Shown one piece after another: positions 7,794 to 16,760 of a stretch of DNA of 45,401 nt. Within the stretch, counting starts at the first letter, position 1; each line of letters starts with the position of its first letter. The stretch is from an uncultured delta proteobacterium (GTDB lineage: Bacteria; Myxococcota_A; Polyangia; Polyangiales; Polyangiaceae). A program made the position numbers and the translations under genes. Location: positions 1 through 45,401 of the forward strand of contig CAITIQ010000311.1 in the NCBI GenBank assembly GCA_903892415.1, written 5' to 3'. Below the pieces are notes generated by a model. It saw only the letters and a list, made by a program, of their open reading frames with translations. It had not been told where the DNA came from and did not search any database.

Positions 7794-9856
7794 TGGCCAC
7801 CTCGGCGAAACATCGCGCCGGCGCGCGTGAGAAGCCCACCCAGCCCGTCGGGCGGCTCGCTGTCCGGCTCGTTGAGTGGCGGCGGTTCCGCGTGGAACGG
7901 CTCCGGCGCTGGTGCCTCGCGCTCGTGCTCGCGCGGCAGCAAGTGCTCGATGTCTTCTTTGCGCACGAGGCCGGCCCGAACGAGCTCGCTCGCGCTCTCG
8001 GCCATGCGCAGGATCCCGGCGCCACGACCACGCTGCATCAAGCTCGACAGCTGGTACAGCTTGTCTTCGCGGATCAGGTTGGAGAGCGCAAGCGAACCTG
8101 GCAGCAGTTCGCACACGACGACGCGCCGTCCGCCTCCAGCGCGCGGAACCAAGCGCTGGTTGAGAACGAGTCGCAATCCGGAGGATAGCGTCGCGCGAAC
8201 TTGCGGCTGATCGCTCGGAGGAAACAGGTCGATCAGCCGATCGATCGTGGAGGTGGTGCTGGGTGTGTTCATCGTCCCGATCACCAAGTGACCGGTCTCA
8301 CTCGCTGAGAGCGCCATTCGTACCGTGGTGGCGTCGCGCAACTCGCCGACCACGATCACGTCCGGATCTTGCCGTAGCGCGCCTTTCAGCGCCCGTTCGA
8401 AGCTCTTTGTGTGCGTGTGAACTTCACGTTGAGAGACCATCGCTCGCTTCGACGGGAACAGGATCTCAACCGGGTCTTCCACCGTGATGATGTGGCAAGC
8501 GCGGGTGCTGTTGACCAACTCGACCAACGCCGCGAGCGTGGTGGTCTTGCCTTGGCCAGCCGGGCCGGTCACGAGCACCAGCCCTTGGTGATGGGAAACG
8601 GCTTGTTCCACCTCTGCCGGAAGACCCAGATCAGTGAGGTCGCGTGCGGTTTCATCAAGCAAGCGCACCGCGATCTTCTTTCCCCCCAACGTCTCAGAGG
8701 CGTTGACGCGAAGGCGCTGCCCCTCGACCGAAACAGCAAAGCAGGCCGCCCCCGACTGCTCGAACTCACTTCGGCTGGCGCCACTAAGCAGGCTGCTAAG
8801 CATGCGGTCCATCGCGGTCGCACTCAGCGGTTCATTCGCGAAGGCCTGAAGCCCTGTGCCGAGGCGTGCCTCGGGCCGCGTGCCGACAGAGAGATGAAGG
8901 TCGGAAGCGTGAAGGCGTTTGGCTTCATTCAGGTACTTCGCGAGCACGACGTCGAGCACGAGCTTGCCTGCGGCAGGTTTGGCCGCTGGCGGCGGTTGTG
9001 CTGGTTGTGCGGCTTGTCCCGGTCGGGGCTCCGCCTCGTGCCACGACGCTTGAGGCGCGACTTGTGGCGGCCGTTGCTCCGCTTGCGGACGAGGCGCAGG
9101 CGCCGGAGCAACCTGCGGCTCGGGCGATCGCGGCGGGGGTGGGGCCACCACTTGCGCTTGTTTGGCGAGCCCTTCGGGCTGTGCAGCCAACGCCTCGGCG
9201 AGCTTGGCGCGCGGCTGGTCCGATTTTGTTTTACCGTCGCGAGCGCTAGCCGGAACCTGGGGCGCTATCGGTTGGGTGACGCGGTCGTTCCACGCCGTAG
9301 GGTCGACTGGCCGTGCGGTCGCGCGAGCGGAAGGTCGCTCATTATTGCTCGGCGGTTGGGTGGTTCCGCGCATCCCGCGCGCGGTGGTCGCAGCGCGTCT
9401 CGCAGGCGGCAGCGAGGACCGGCTTCGCTCAGCAGCCCGAACCGGCTTCGAATCACGGCGCGTGCCGGGCGCTTTGGCTGGGGCGCTCGCTTCAGCGCGT
9501 TGGGCCGCCAGGCGAGGCGAGGAGGGCCTCTTCGCGGGCTCCTCGGGCTTGCTTCGTTTTGGGGCGGTGAAGGTCGCAAGCACCTCCCTCCCTTTCTGCA
9601 CCAAGGTCCCGACACACAGGCCGCGCACACCTTGAAACGTCCAGCTCTCAGGACGTGAACCGACCCGATCGACGATGGGCCCAGCTCCTGCGTGGGCACA
9701 TAGCTCCAGCACTTCATCGTCTGTTAGGGCATCTCGCGACAGGTTCACCACCACGTCGCCTTTGACCACGCGCGGCGCGCGCCCGCTCATCAGCTCGACA
9801 GTCGCATAGCCGTCCGGATCGACTTGTTTGAGAATATCCCGCAGAACCAAAGCCAA
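7790..9856 (-). CDS. PilT/GspE-like ATPase with N-terminal extension (upstream copy)
   Basis: About 688 residues if it starts at the TTG at 9856. That start is preceded by a G-rich AGGGGGGG and avoids overlapping the small gene that ends at 9882; a frame open to 9994 would overlap that gene by 113 nt. The N-terminal ~90 residues form a small domain (LALVLRDILKQVDPDGYATV). A ~200-residue Pro/Ala/Arg-rich linker follows, then a PilT core with SDLHLSVGTRPEAR, Walker A GPAGQGKTT, EDPVEIL and Walker B VIVVGELRD. The His box is TGHLVIGTMNT: the first His is kept and the second is replaced. The C-terminal tail is acidic and Pro-rich. It is coupled to the downstream PilT-like gene, suggesting a heteromeric motor. 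Confidence 0.82.
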   Translation of the reverse strand: MALVLRDILKQVDPDGYATVELMSGRAPRVVKGDVVVNLSRDALTDDEVLELCAHAGAGPIVDRVGSRPESWTFQGVRGLCVGTLVQKGREVLATFTAPKRSKPEEPAKRPSSPRLAAQRAEASAPAKAPGTRRDSKPVRAAERSRSSLPPARRAATTARGMRGTTQPPSNNERPSARATARPVDPTAWNDRVTQPIAPQVPASARDGKTKSDQPRAKLAEALAAQPEGLAKQAQVVAPPPPRSPEPQVAPAPAPRPQAEQRPPQVAPQASWHEAEPRPGQAAQPAQPPPAAKPAAGKLVLDVVLAKYLNEAKRLHASDLHLSVGTRPEARLGTGLQAFANEPLSATAMDRMLSSLLSGASRSEFEQSGAACFAVSVEGQRLRVNASETLGGKKIAVRLLDETARDLTDLGLPAEVEQAVSHHQGLVLVTGPAGQGKTTTLAALVELVNSTRACHIITVEDPVEILFPSKRAMVSQREVHTHTKSFERALKGALRQDPDVIVVGELRDATTVRMALSASETGHLVIGTMNTPSTTSTIDRLIDLFPPSDQPQVRATLSSGLRLVLNQRLVPRAGGGRRVVVCELLPGSLALSNLIREDKLYQLSSLMQRGRGAGILRMAESASELVRAGLVRKEDIEHLLPREHEREAPAPEPFHAEPPPLNEPDSEPPDGLGGLLTRAGAMFRRGGQ

Positions 9857-9881
9857 TTCCCCCCCTATCGATCGAAAATGA

Positions 9882-10136
9882 TCAGTCGATGCGCCAGCGG
9901 CGCAAGTCTCTTCCGGCCAGTCGCCATGCGCTCCAACTGCCGCCTGGAGGGATTTCGAAGCCAGTCTGCCGACTGAACCGCTTGACCTCCCCAACGGCGT
10001 CCACGCTTACGTACGCTTCGTCAAAGCTCACGATTGGTACCCGCGCACGCGTGCCCGAGGATCCATCGACGATCGTGGCCATCGTCGCGTGGGGAGCCTG
10101 CACGTGCGGCAGGGTCTTTTCGTCATCGTCGCTCAC
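9882..10136 (-). CDS. Small hypothetical protein upstream of the tandem PilT-like ATPases
   Basis: 84 residues from a GTG at 10136 with GGAG about 10 nt upstream. The N-terminus is acidic (SDDDEKTLP). There are no Cys, no signal peptide and no membrane segment. The C-terminal half (SWSAWRLAGRDLRRWRID) is Arg/Trp-rich and could be a small beta domain. It lies 40 nt after argH and 25 nt before the first ATPase, all on the minus strand, so it is probably co-transcribed with them. No family recognised. Confidence 0.55.
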   Translation of the reverse strand: MSDDDEKTLPHVQAPHATMATIVDGSSGTRARVPIVSFDEAYVSVDAVGEVKRFSRQTGFEIPPGGSWSAWRLAGRDLRRWRID

Positions 10137-10175
10137 GCGTCGAAGACTCCCGCGCTCCTTCGACGTTGGCCCGAG

Positions 10176-11534
10176 TCATCGTTCACGTTGAGCCAACCGC
10201 TTGGCAAGTTCATCGAGCTGCAACGCGCCGGGCGCGCCTGGCGAAACTCGCGCCTTGACGCTGGTCATGCCAGCCTGAACGTCCTCCGCGTGGGGCGGGG
10301 CCGGAGGCTTTCGATCCGCGAGTGCCTGAAGCACTTCGCTGCCGACGATCTTGTAGGCGTCGCGGAAGGCCATCCCGTCCTTGGCCAGATTCACAGCGCG
10401 ATCCGTGGCCAGCATCTCCGGGGAGACCGCTCGAGCCATGGCGTCGGGCTTGAATTGCAGGCGCGTCACGAGTGAGGGGACCAACGCAAGAGTTGCCTGC
10501 GTTTCACGTAACGCGCGGATGACCGGCGCCTTCGTCAGTTGCAGGTCGCGGTGGTAACCCGAGGGCAAAGCCACGATGCCCATCACTTCATTCAGCGCGC
10601 CCTGCACCACCGCGCAGGCCCCGCGCATGAGCTCCACCACGTCGGGGTTACGTTTCTGCGGCATGATCGAGGAGCCCGTCGTGAAGTCGTCCGGCAACTC
10701 GACGAAGCCAAACTCTGAGGTCGTAAACAGGCTGAGATCCCAGGCGAGGCGTCGCACCACCGCCATCGCGTGCCAAGCTGCTGCGAGCAGCACCACCTCG
10801 CTCAATCCGCGCGAGGTCTGCGACCAGAGCGGGTTGAGGTCGAGCGCCGAGAACCCTAGCTCAGCGGCGGCTCCTGCGCGATCGAGCGGAAGGTTCACGC
10901 CGTAACCAGCTGCAGCACCCAGCGGGCTTTTGTCGCACGTTTCGCAGGCGTTATCCAAGACGTTGGCCGCATCGAGGAAGCCCTCGGCGAAGGCTGCCGC
11001 CCAGTGCCCGACCGTCTGCGGCATCGCGCGTTGCAGATGCGTATAGCCCGGCATCAGCACGTCCTTGGACGTCTCCGCGAGGCTCAACATCGCGCTCGCG
11101 CAGTTCGAACTCAAGGCCGCCAAGTTCGCGAGCGCGTGCTTTTCGTAAAGGCGCATCGCCGTGAGCACTTGGTCGTTGCGGCTTCGCCCGAGGTGGACGC
11201 GCTTGCCGGTTTCTCCGAGCCGTTTGGTGAGCTCAACCTCGATCGCCGTGTGGCCGTCTTCATGCTCTTTGGCGATGGTGAAGGTGCCAGCTTCAGCCTC
11301 CACCAGGAGTTGCTCCAACCCTTCGACGATTTGTGTCGCCTGCTCCGGGGCGAGTGCCTCGATGCGTGCGAGAGCGCGCACGTGAGCGATGGACGCCCGA
11401 ATGTCGAACGGGAGCAGCTCCACGTCGAGCATGTAGTCATCCCGGGCGGTGTAGCGAAGCATGTCGGCGTCGGGCGCCTTGCCTTTGCTCCAGAGTTGTC
11501 CGCTGCTACCGGCTGATTTGGAAGGGCTACTCAC
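10176..11534 (-). CDS. argH: Argininosuccinate lyase
   Basis: 452 residues. It catalyses the last step of arginine biosynthesis, argininosuccinate to arginine plus fumarate. Fumarase-superfamily signatures are visible: KRVHLGRSRNDQV (111-123), TH in GYTHLQRAMPQ (163-173), and the catalytic loop GSSIMPQKRNPD (287-298). The GTG start at 11534 overlaps the stop of the upstream gene (GTGA), so it is coupled to an uncharacterised protein rather than to other arg genes. argF lies at 35139-36101 in the same window but not in an operon with it. Confidence 0.95.
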   Translation of the reverse strand: MSSPSKSAGSSGQLWSKGKAPDADMLRYTARDDYMLDVELLPFDIRASIAHVRALARIEALAPEQATQIVEGLEQLLVEAEAGTFTIAKEHEDGHTAIEVELTKRLGETGKRVHLGRSRNDQVLTAMRLYEKHALANLAALSSNCASAMLSLAETSKDVLMPGYTHLQRAMPQTVGHWAAAFAEGFLDAANVLDNACETCDKSPLGAAAGYGVNLPLDRAGAAAELGFSALDLNPLWSQTSRGLSEVVLLAAAWHAMAVVRRLAWDLSLFTTSEFGFVELPDDFTTGSSIMPQKRNPDVVELMRGACAVVQGALNEVMGIVALPSGYHRDLQLTKAPVIRALRETQATLALVPSLVTRLQFKPDAMARAVSPEMLATDRAVNLAKDGMAFRDAYKIVGSEVLQALADRKPPAPPHAEDVQAGMTSVKARVSPGAPGALQLDELAKRLAQRER

Positions 11535-12505
11535 TCGAAGCTCTCGTCGACAAGCGCGCGAATTTCGTCGGCATCGGCTCGGCGCTTGCGCGCAGGCTTG
11601 CCCGAGGTTGCAAGACGAGGAGCTTCGGCGCGCGTTCGCAGCTCCTCTTCCAGCGCAACGATGGGATCATCGGAGGTCGCTTTCAAGCCGAACACGGCTC
11701 GCAGTCGTTCGGTCACGCTGGTGCGCGGTTCACGCAGGGAGAACTTGCCCTGTGCAAGCGTGAGCGGCGCGTCGTCCAAGCGACGGATGACGTCGTCATT
11801 GGCTCGGGCAAAGGCCTTCGCCATCGCGAACTGACCACGCGCGACGTTATCGAGATGGCTCTCGAGTGGCTCCGCGTCTGTCGGTTTGCGTAGCAAGTCT
11901 CGGCGTTGAACTACCGCGACCGCGAGCGTCGCCAGGGGGCCGGAGAGCGTCGTCACACTCTGTACCTTGATGCCGCTGCAGCCCTTCACCTCGATGCCCG
12001 AACCGTTGGCGACGAGCACCGCCAACCCGAGCATCGATGCGGCCAAGTCCGCAATTGCGCCGCGCTCTTTTCCGCCGGCCGCGACGTCCGCTTCAAACAG
12101 GAAAATCTCCCCCAGCGCCCGCGCGAGTACCGTGGTGACCACCGTCGGGTGCTTGAGCTCGGGCATCGCGAGATGCACCGTGTAGCCATCGCCATCGGCC
12201 TCGACGCGCTTGCCATTCCAGGTCTTCAGGCCGCTGCCGCAACCACCGGACGAACACGACGAAACCACCTCGTTTGCGTCCGGGTCTACCAACAAGAGGT
12301 TGGTCTCGACGTCAGAAAATCCAACGTGCTGTTTGAGGCGGTCGAAAAGACGGCCGAAGCCCTCTGGCGTCCCGTCGACTTTGTCCGGGAAAAACGCGCC
12401 TGTCGGCAGGACCAACGGGCCGACTGGTTCGGCTCCCGCGGCGGCAAGCAGCCCCGCACGCTCGAACAACCAAGTCGCGTGCTCTTTTTGCCAGGGGAAT
12501 TCCAT
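11531..12505 (-). CDS. Uncharacterised protein coupled to argH
   Basis: 324 residues from the ATG at 12505 (an ATG at 12520 is also possible; neither has a clear ribosome-binding site). No signal peptide. The N-terminus starts MEFPWQKEHATWLFERAG. A notable Cys cluster, CSSGGCGSG, sits at about residues 85-93 and could bind metal. The C-terminal third is helical and basic (SGKPARKRRADAD). I do not recognise the family. It overlaps argH by 4 nt and is divergent from the IPP isomerase gene with about 58 nt between starts, so their promoters must be compact or shared. Confidence 0.7.
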   Translation of the reverse strand: MEFPWQKEHATWLFERAGLLAAAGAEPVGPLVLPTGAFFPDKVDGTPEGFGRLFDRLKQHVGFSDVETNLLLVDPDANEVVSSCSSGGCGSGLKTWNGKRVEADGDGYTVHLAMPELKHPTVVTTVLARALGEIFLFEADVAAGGKERGAIADLAASMLGLAVLVANGSGIEVKGCSGIKVQSVTTLSGPLATLAVAVVQRRDLLRKPTDAEPLESHLDNVARGQFAMAKAFARANDDVIRRLDDAPLTLAQGKFSLREPRTSVTERLRAVFGLKATSDDPIVALEEELRTRAEAPRLATSGKPARKRRADADEIRALVDESFE

Positions 12506-12563
12506 GACCGGAGCATACATCGGCTGCTTGCTTCATGGAACGTGCGGTGCGATGGGGGGCCGC

Positions 12564-13664
12564 ATGACCGATCCGGTGGATATCGCTCAGCGAAAGGCAG
12601 ATCACATTGACCTATGCGCGACAGGCGATGTGGGCTTTCGCGACAAGACGACGCTGCTCGAAGAAGTTGAGTTCTTCCATGACTCGGTGCCGGAGCTCGC
12701 CGTTGCCGAGATCGATACCTCGACCACCCTTTTTGGAAAGCGGCTCTCCGCACCAATCCTGATCGCCTCGATGACTGGCGGCACCGACAAGGCCCGCTCA
12801 ATCAACCTGGAACTCGCGCGCATCGCGGAAGAGGAAGGTCTTGGGATCGGACTCGGTAGCCAGCGGCCAATGTTGCGACACGGTGCCGAGAAAGACACCA
12901 CCTACGACGTGCGCTCTGTGGCGAAGAACGTTCTTCTGCTCGGCAACATTGGAGCGGTGCAGGCGGCGGTCTCCGGCGTCAGTGCCATCCAAGACTTGGT
13001 GGACCGCGTGGGCGCGGATGCGCTTTGTCTTCACCTCAATCCAGCTCAGGAGATCGTTCAGCCCGAGGGAGACAGAGATTTCAGCGGCGTACTGGCGGTC
13101 CTGGAACGTATGCATCGAGAGCTGTCGGTTCCAGTTTTGGCCAAGGAGACCGGCTGCGGGATCGGACCCAAGGCCGCTGCCAAGATCGCCAAGACGGGCG
13201 TGAAGCACATCGACGTTTCCGGTGCAGGAGGGACGTCGTGGGTCGCGGTAGAGATGTTGCGTGCCGAGGGGCCGCGCAAGGAGCTCGGTCGGCTATTGCG
13301 AGATTGGGGCGTGCCAACGGCGGCGAGCATCGTTTTTGCCGCTCGGGCCAAGCCGCGTTTCGAGACCATCATTGCGACCGGTGGTCTTCAGTCTGGACTT
13401 GACGTCGCTCGGGCCATCGCGCTGGGAGCCTCCGCCGCGGGCATTGCGAGGCCCGTTCTACAAGCGCTCACCGCCGGTGGGCCCGAAGCTGCGCGCGCCT
13501 TCATCCAACAGGTGCGCTCGGAGCTGACCGCCGTAATGCTCCTGCTCGGCGTCAAGAATCTGGCCGAGCTTCGTGCCGTTGGGCCGCTGCTCGGGCCCAA
13601 TCTCTCGCGCTGGGTGGCGCTCGGGGATAAGCAGAAGTCCGCAAAGAAAAAGAAACAGAAGTGA
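12564..13664 (+). CDS. fni: Type 2 isopentenyl-diphosphate delta-isomerase
   Basis: 366 residues. An FMN- and NADPH-dependent enzyme that interconverts IPP and DMAPP for isoprenoid synthesis. Motifs in order: RKADHIDL near the N-terminus, SMTGGT, GLGSQRPML, HLNPAQEIVQPEGDRDF, KETGCGI, the FMN-phosphate loop DVSGAGGTSW, and ATGGLQSGLDVARAIALGA. The C-terminal tail is a Lys run (SAKKKKQK), unusual and probably disordered. The ATG at 12564 was chosen because GGGGGG lies just upstream and homology starts here; the frame is open further upstream. Divergent from the argH-linked gene. Confidence 0.93.
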   Translation: MTDPVDIAQRKADHIDLCATGDVGFRDKTTLLEEVEFFHDSVPELAVAEIDTSTTLFGKRLSAPILIASMTGGTDKARSINLELARIAEEEGLGIGLGSQRPMLRHGAEKDTTYDVRSVAKNVLLLGNIGAVQAAVSGVSAIQDLVDRVGADALCLHLNPAQEIVQPEGDRDFSGVLAVLERMHRELSVPVLAKETGCGIGPKAAAKIAKTGVKHIDVSGAGGTSWVAVEMLRAEGPRKELGRLLRDWGVPTAASIVFAARAKPRFETIIATGGLQSGLDVARAIALGASAAGIARPVLQALTAGGPEAARAFIQQVRSELTAVMLLLGVKNLAELRAVGPLLGPNLSRWVALGDKQKSAKKKKQK

Positions 13665-13719
13665 TTGCTACGAAAGCGGATTCCCAAAATCCACGATCCC
13701 CTGGTAGCGTGGCTCCTCG

Positions 13720-14586
13720 ATGACGGAGTCGGCGAAAAGTCCTGAGGGCCGAAGCGGCGTGAGAAGTGATCCACCGCCGGAGGATCTCAAGCGCGAGCGG
13801 GACACGTTCATCCAGCAGTTCTTTCGTCGTGGCGCCCAAATCTCGGAAGAGCTGCTGAGCGACATCGAGCGTCTGCGGCACCAAGTCACGGAGCTCGAGA
13901 GCGACAACGTTCGGCTTCGCGCTCAGCTCGCGAGCGACGGCGCGATTCGCGATCTGCTGCGCAAGATCGAAGAGCTCGAGGCGGACCAGCGGAAGTTGAT
14001 CCACGAGTCGATGCGGCCGGACGCTCCGCAAGCCGAGTTCGCCCGTCGCTTCGCCGAACTCGAGAATGAGCTTGCCCACATGGGTACCCTCCACGTCGCC
14101 AACCTCCAGTTGCACGCGAGCACGTCGATCCGACGGGCCTTCAAGTCCGTAAGGGAACTGTTGGCGCAGTTCCTGGGTGCAGCGCAGTTCGCCGTTTACT
14201 GGTCGGACGAGGACCCGCTCGTGTTGGTCCCCATCTCCGTCGAGGGACTGACGGTCCGTGAGGCCCGCGAAGTATTGGTGGATGAGAGCGCCCACTGGGA
14301 ACCCTATCGCAGGGGTCAAATTTGGGTTGAGCGCGGGGTGAGTCCTGCAGAGGGCACCACCAGCCGCCCCGCAGCGATCATTCCGCTTCACATGGGAGCG
14401 CAGAAGTTGGGCGCTGTTTGCGTATTCCGAACGCTGCCCCAAAAGACCGAGTTCGATCAGGCTGACTACGAGCTCTTCAAACTTCTCTCGACTCAGGCCG
14501 CCCCGGCGATCGTCCACGCTTACCTGTTCAATCAGGCAGGGCGGAAGGCGCCTGGAATTCAGGCCTTCATCGACCAAGAGGACTAA
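13720..14586 (+). CDS. Coiled-coil protein with C-terminal GAF-like domain
   Basis: 288 residues, no signal peptide. Residues about 20-125 are strongly heptad-like and charged (EELLSDIERLRHQVTELESD and LLRKIEELEADQRKL), predicting a long coiled coil. Residues about 130-275 resemble a GAF domain (FAVYWSDEDPLVLVPISVEGL, with LGAVCVFRTLPQK and a closing ELFKLLSTQAAPAI helix). GAF modules bind small ligands or dimerise. The gene ends 6 nt before a CheY-like regulator, so the two probably form a signalling pair, for example in polarity or motility control (inference). Confidence 0.8.
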   Translation: MTESAKSPEGRSGVRSDPPPEDLKRERDTFIQQFFRRGAQISEELLSDIERLRHQVTELESDNVRLRAQLASDGAIRDLLRKIEELEADQRKLIHESMRPDAPQAEFARRFAELENELAHMGTLHVANLQLHASTSIRRAFKSVRELLAQFLGAAQFAVYWSDEDPLVLVPISVEGLTVREAREVLVDESAHWEPYRRGQIWVERGVSPAEGTTSRPAAIIPLHMGAQKLGAVCVFRTLPQKTEFDQADYELFKLLSTQAAPAIVHAYLFNQAGRKAPGIQAFIDQED

Positions 14587-14592
14587 ACGAGA

Positions 14593-14970
14593 ATGGCCGA
14601 GTATTCCTGTCTAATCGTAGAAGACTCGCCGATGATGCGGCAGCTTCTCGTCTTTGCGCTCGCACGCGTCAAAGGACTCAAAGTTACTGAAGCGGATGAC
14701 GGCGTGGATGGTCTGCGCAAGCTCGCCCAGCAGAAGTTCGACATCATCATCACGGACATCAATATGCCCATCATGGATGGGTTGAAGTTGGTGAAGCGGG
14801 TGCGCAGTGATCCGGTGCATAAGGACACGCCGATCATCATCATCACCACAGAGGGCTCACAAGAGGACCGCCAACGGGCGCTTCAGCTGAGCGCGAACGC
14901 TTACATCACGAAGCCGATCCAGGCGCCTCAGGTCATTGCCAAGGTGAAAGAGCTGCTCAAGATCGAGTAG
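14593..14970 (+). CDS. Single-domain response regulator (CheY-like)
   Basis: 125 residues, only a receiver domain. The acidic pair is in IVEDSPMM (E10, D11), the phosphoacceptor is D55 in IIITDINMPIMDG, the switch Thr is in IIIITTEGS (85/86), and the conserved Lys is K107 in ITKPI. All phosphorylation residues are intact. There is no output domain, so it acts by protein-protein contact. It sits 6 nt after the coiled-coil/GAF gene, which may be its partner. No histidine kinase is nearby. Confidence 0.93.
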   Translation: MAEYSCLIVEDSPMMRQLLVFALARVKGLKVTEADDGVDGLRKLAQQKFDIIITDINMPIMDGLKLVKRVRSDPVHKDTPIIIITTEGSQEDRQRALQLSANAYITKPIQAPQVIAKVKELLKIE

Positions 14971-15000
14971 CCGTCACCTCCTGAAGCACAACAGAACAAA

Positions 15001-15020
15001 GGCGAGCCGCTTGGCTCGCC
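15001..15020. terminator. Bidirectional terminator hairpin between convergent genes
   Basis: GGCGAGCC (15001-15008) and GGCTCGCC (15013-15020) form a perfect 8-bp stem with a tetraloop. TTCGTCGTTT follows on the plus strand and TTTGTTCTG on the minus strand. It separates the response regulator from the convergent diguanylate cyclase. Confidence 0.75.
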
Positions 15021-15082
15021 TTCGTCGTTTGAGGACTCGTTCGGGCCGCGGCAGCTAGCTAACCCAGCCGCGGGCGGAACCT

Positions 15083-16009
15083 TTAGCCCTGCTTGAGCAG
15101 CACGCGGTTACGACCGCACCGCTTCGCTTCGTACAGCGCTTCATCCGCAGCGGCGATCAGCTGGGACGGCGTCTCGACCGGACAGTTCGGGTAGGCCGCA
15201 ACACCGATGGAGATGGTCACCGGCAGATTGCGACCTTCATGCTCGAAGATGCTGGTTTCAACCGAGCTGCGTAGGCGTTCACCGAGGACCCCAGCGTGCT
15301 GGAGCTTCACGCCGCGGCAGAGAATGGCGAACTCCTCTCCGCCATAACGCGAAAAGATGTCCTCCGTTCGCAGCGCCGCCATCGTTACTTGCGCCAACTT
15401 CTTCAGCACGTTGTCGCCAGCGAGGTGACCGTAGCCATCGTTGATTCGCTTGAAGAAGTCGACGTCGAACAGCAGCAGGCTCAAGTCGAACTGATGTCGA
15501 CGGGCGTAGGAAAGCTCGCTGTCGAGGCGGTCCAAGAAGAACTTCTTGTTGAACGCTCCAGTCATGCCGTCGCGCATGGCCGCGTTGATCATGCGCTCGG
15601 TGAAGCTCTCCTCGATATCGTCGGTGTACCCGAACTTGAGGATCGTTGCGGGCCCAAGCCGAATCTTGTCCCCGTCTTCGAGCTTGTGACGGGCGCCGAT
15701 CCGCAGCCCGTTCACCATGGTGCCGTTGGCGCTGCCGAGGTCTTCCAGGTAGTGCGTGCCACCCTCTTCAACGATGCGAGCGTGGCGACGCGAGATGCCG
15801 TCGTCGGAGAGTCGCACCGAGGCGTTGGAGGCGCGGCCAATGACCATCTCGATGGTCTCCACGCGATACATCTCGCCAACGTTGGTACCAGCTAGCACGA
15901 CGATACTCGCGCGGTCCCTTGTACGCCGCTTTTTGAGCTCTGATTCGAGCTCCCCCATGCTCGCAACCATCGTTGCGTCTGGATCATCGTCGAGTAGCCG
16001 TCCCGACAT
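15083..16009 (-). CDS. FHA-GGDEF diguanylate cyclase
   Basis: 308 residues, soluble. The FHA domain spans about 36-125 (VIGRASNASVRLSDDGISRRH, split here as VIGRAS and GISRRHARIV, then DLGSANGTMVNG), a phosphothreonine-binding module. The GGDEF domain spans about 145-308 with the DVDFFKRINDGYGHLAGD metal/nucleotide motif and an active GGEEF at 223-227. The inhibitory I-site RTED is at 214-217, exactly five residues before GGEEF, so product inhibition should work. It synthesises c-di-GMP. FHA control suggests input from a Ser/Thr kinase, and one is encoded at 30376. It is convergent with the response regulator. Confidence 0.93.
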   Translation of the reverse strand: MSGRLLDDDPDATMVASMGELESELKKRRTRDRASIVVLAGTNVGEMYRVETIEMVIGRASNASVRLSDDGISRRHARIVEEGGTHYLEDLGSANGTMVNGLRIGARHKLEDGDKIRLGPATILKFGYTDDIEESFTERMINAAMRDGMTGAFNKKFFLDRLDSELSYARRHQFDLSLLLFDVDFFKRINDGYGHLAGDNVLKKLAQVTMAALRTEDIFSRYGGEEFAILCRGVKLQHAGVLGERLRSSVETSIFEHEGRNLPVTISIGVAAYPNCPVETPSQLIAAADEALYEAKRCGRNRVLLKQG

Positions 16010-16079
16010 TCGCTAACAGGTGAACACTTCGTGAGGTGGTAGGTCAAGTGCTGCTTGCGCTTGATGCATCTCTCTTTGC

Positions 16080-16760
16080 CTAACCTTGGAGAGCATTCTG
16101 TTCTTCATGCAGCGGAACGATGACCTGTTCCACGCGCACATCGAGACTGCCCTTTTCTCCCGGCAGAAAGTCGATGAACGCAGCATCGGCGTACCTGCCA
16201 CCTTCGTATACCGCTGCCCCGACGGAGCCGACGTTGATGATCCGCACGTCCATCACCGTTCGGTCGAAGGGGACGTGAGAGCCACCGCAGATCACGAGAT
16301 CGGCAGGGTCATCCCCGAGCAGGGCTCGCACGTCGTCGTCGCTCATGTCATGGGTGAAGGGCTCCGTCGGATCGAGGGGGGAGCCGTGCACCAACAGGGC
16401 CTCGGTGCCGTTGGGCAGCGGCAAGCGAACATGCGTATCGAGTCGAGCGAGTTTGGCCAGAATCAGGTCTCCAAGTTCGCCACGTACTCGCGAGAGCGTG
16501 GCGATTCGCTCGCGATCGCGAGCTGAGTCGCGTGCCAGGCGAGACGGATCCAGCGTAGCGATCGCCCTGTCGGAGACCCCTTGCACCATCGTCGCCTTGG
16601 CCGATTGAAGTCGTCGCCAAACGCCCAGCGGATCTGGGCCGGGAAAGCAGATGTCCCCTGCACAAAGGAGCTTCGTGTAGCCGCGCCCCTCCGCAGTTGC
16701 GAGCACGGCGGCAAGCGCGACCGAGTCTCCTTCGACGTCCGAGATGCATAGCCAACGCAT
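16080..16760 (-). CDS. Metallophosphoesterase-fold protein with atypical metal motifs
   Basis: 226 residues from the ATG at 16760 (an ATG 12 nt upstream is also possible). The order of motifs follows the calcineurin-like phosphoesterase (YfcE-type) fold: ISDVEGD, CAGDICFPGPDP, MVQGVSDR, LLVHGSP, ICGGSHVPFDR, and INVGSVG. Several canonical residues are changed: DxH to DVE, GNxD to GVSD, GHxH to GSHV. Metal content or activity may therefore be altered or lost. The fold is supported by motif order and length. Divergent from glnE (105 nt between starts). Confidence 0.75.
   Translation of the reverse strand: MRWLCISDVEGDSVALAAVLATAEGRGYTKLLCAGDICFPGPDPLGVWRRLQSAKATMVQGVSDRAIATLDPSRLARDSARDRERIATLSRVRGELGDLILAKLARLDTHVRLPLPNGTEALLVHGSPLDPTEPFTHDMSDDDVRALLGDDPADLVICGGSHVPFDRTVMDVRIINVGSVGAAVYEGGRYADAAFIDFLPGEKGSLDVRVEQVIVPLHEEQNALQG

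Noticed and set aside
8411..9658. 415-codon plus-strand open frame
   Set aside because: Antisense to the PilT-like ATPase; low-complexity Arg/Leu composition and no motifs.
13693..13713. Possible terminator after the IPP isomerase gene
   Set aside because: Only a 5-bp CCACG/CGTGG stem with a 12-nt loop and no T-run; too weak to call.
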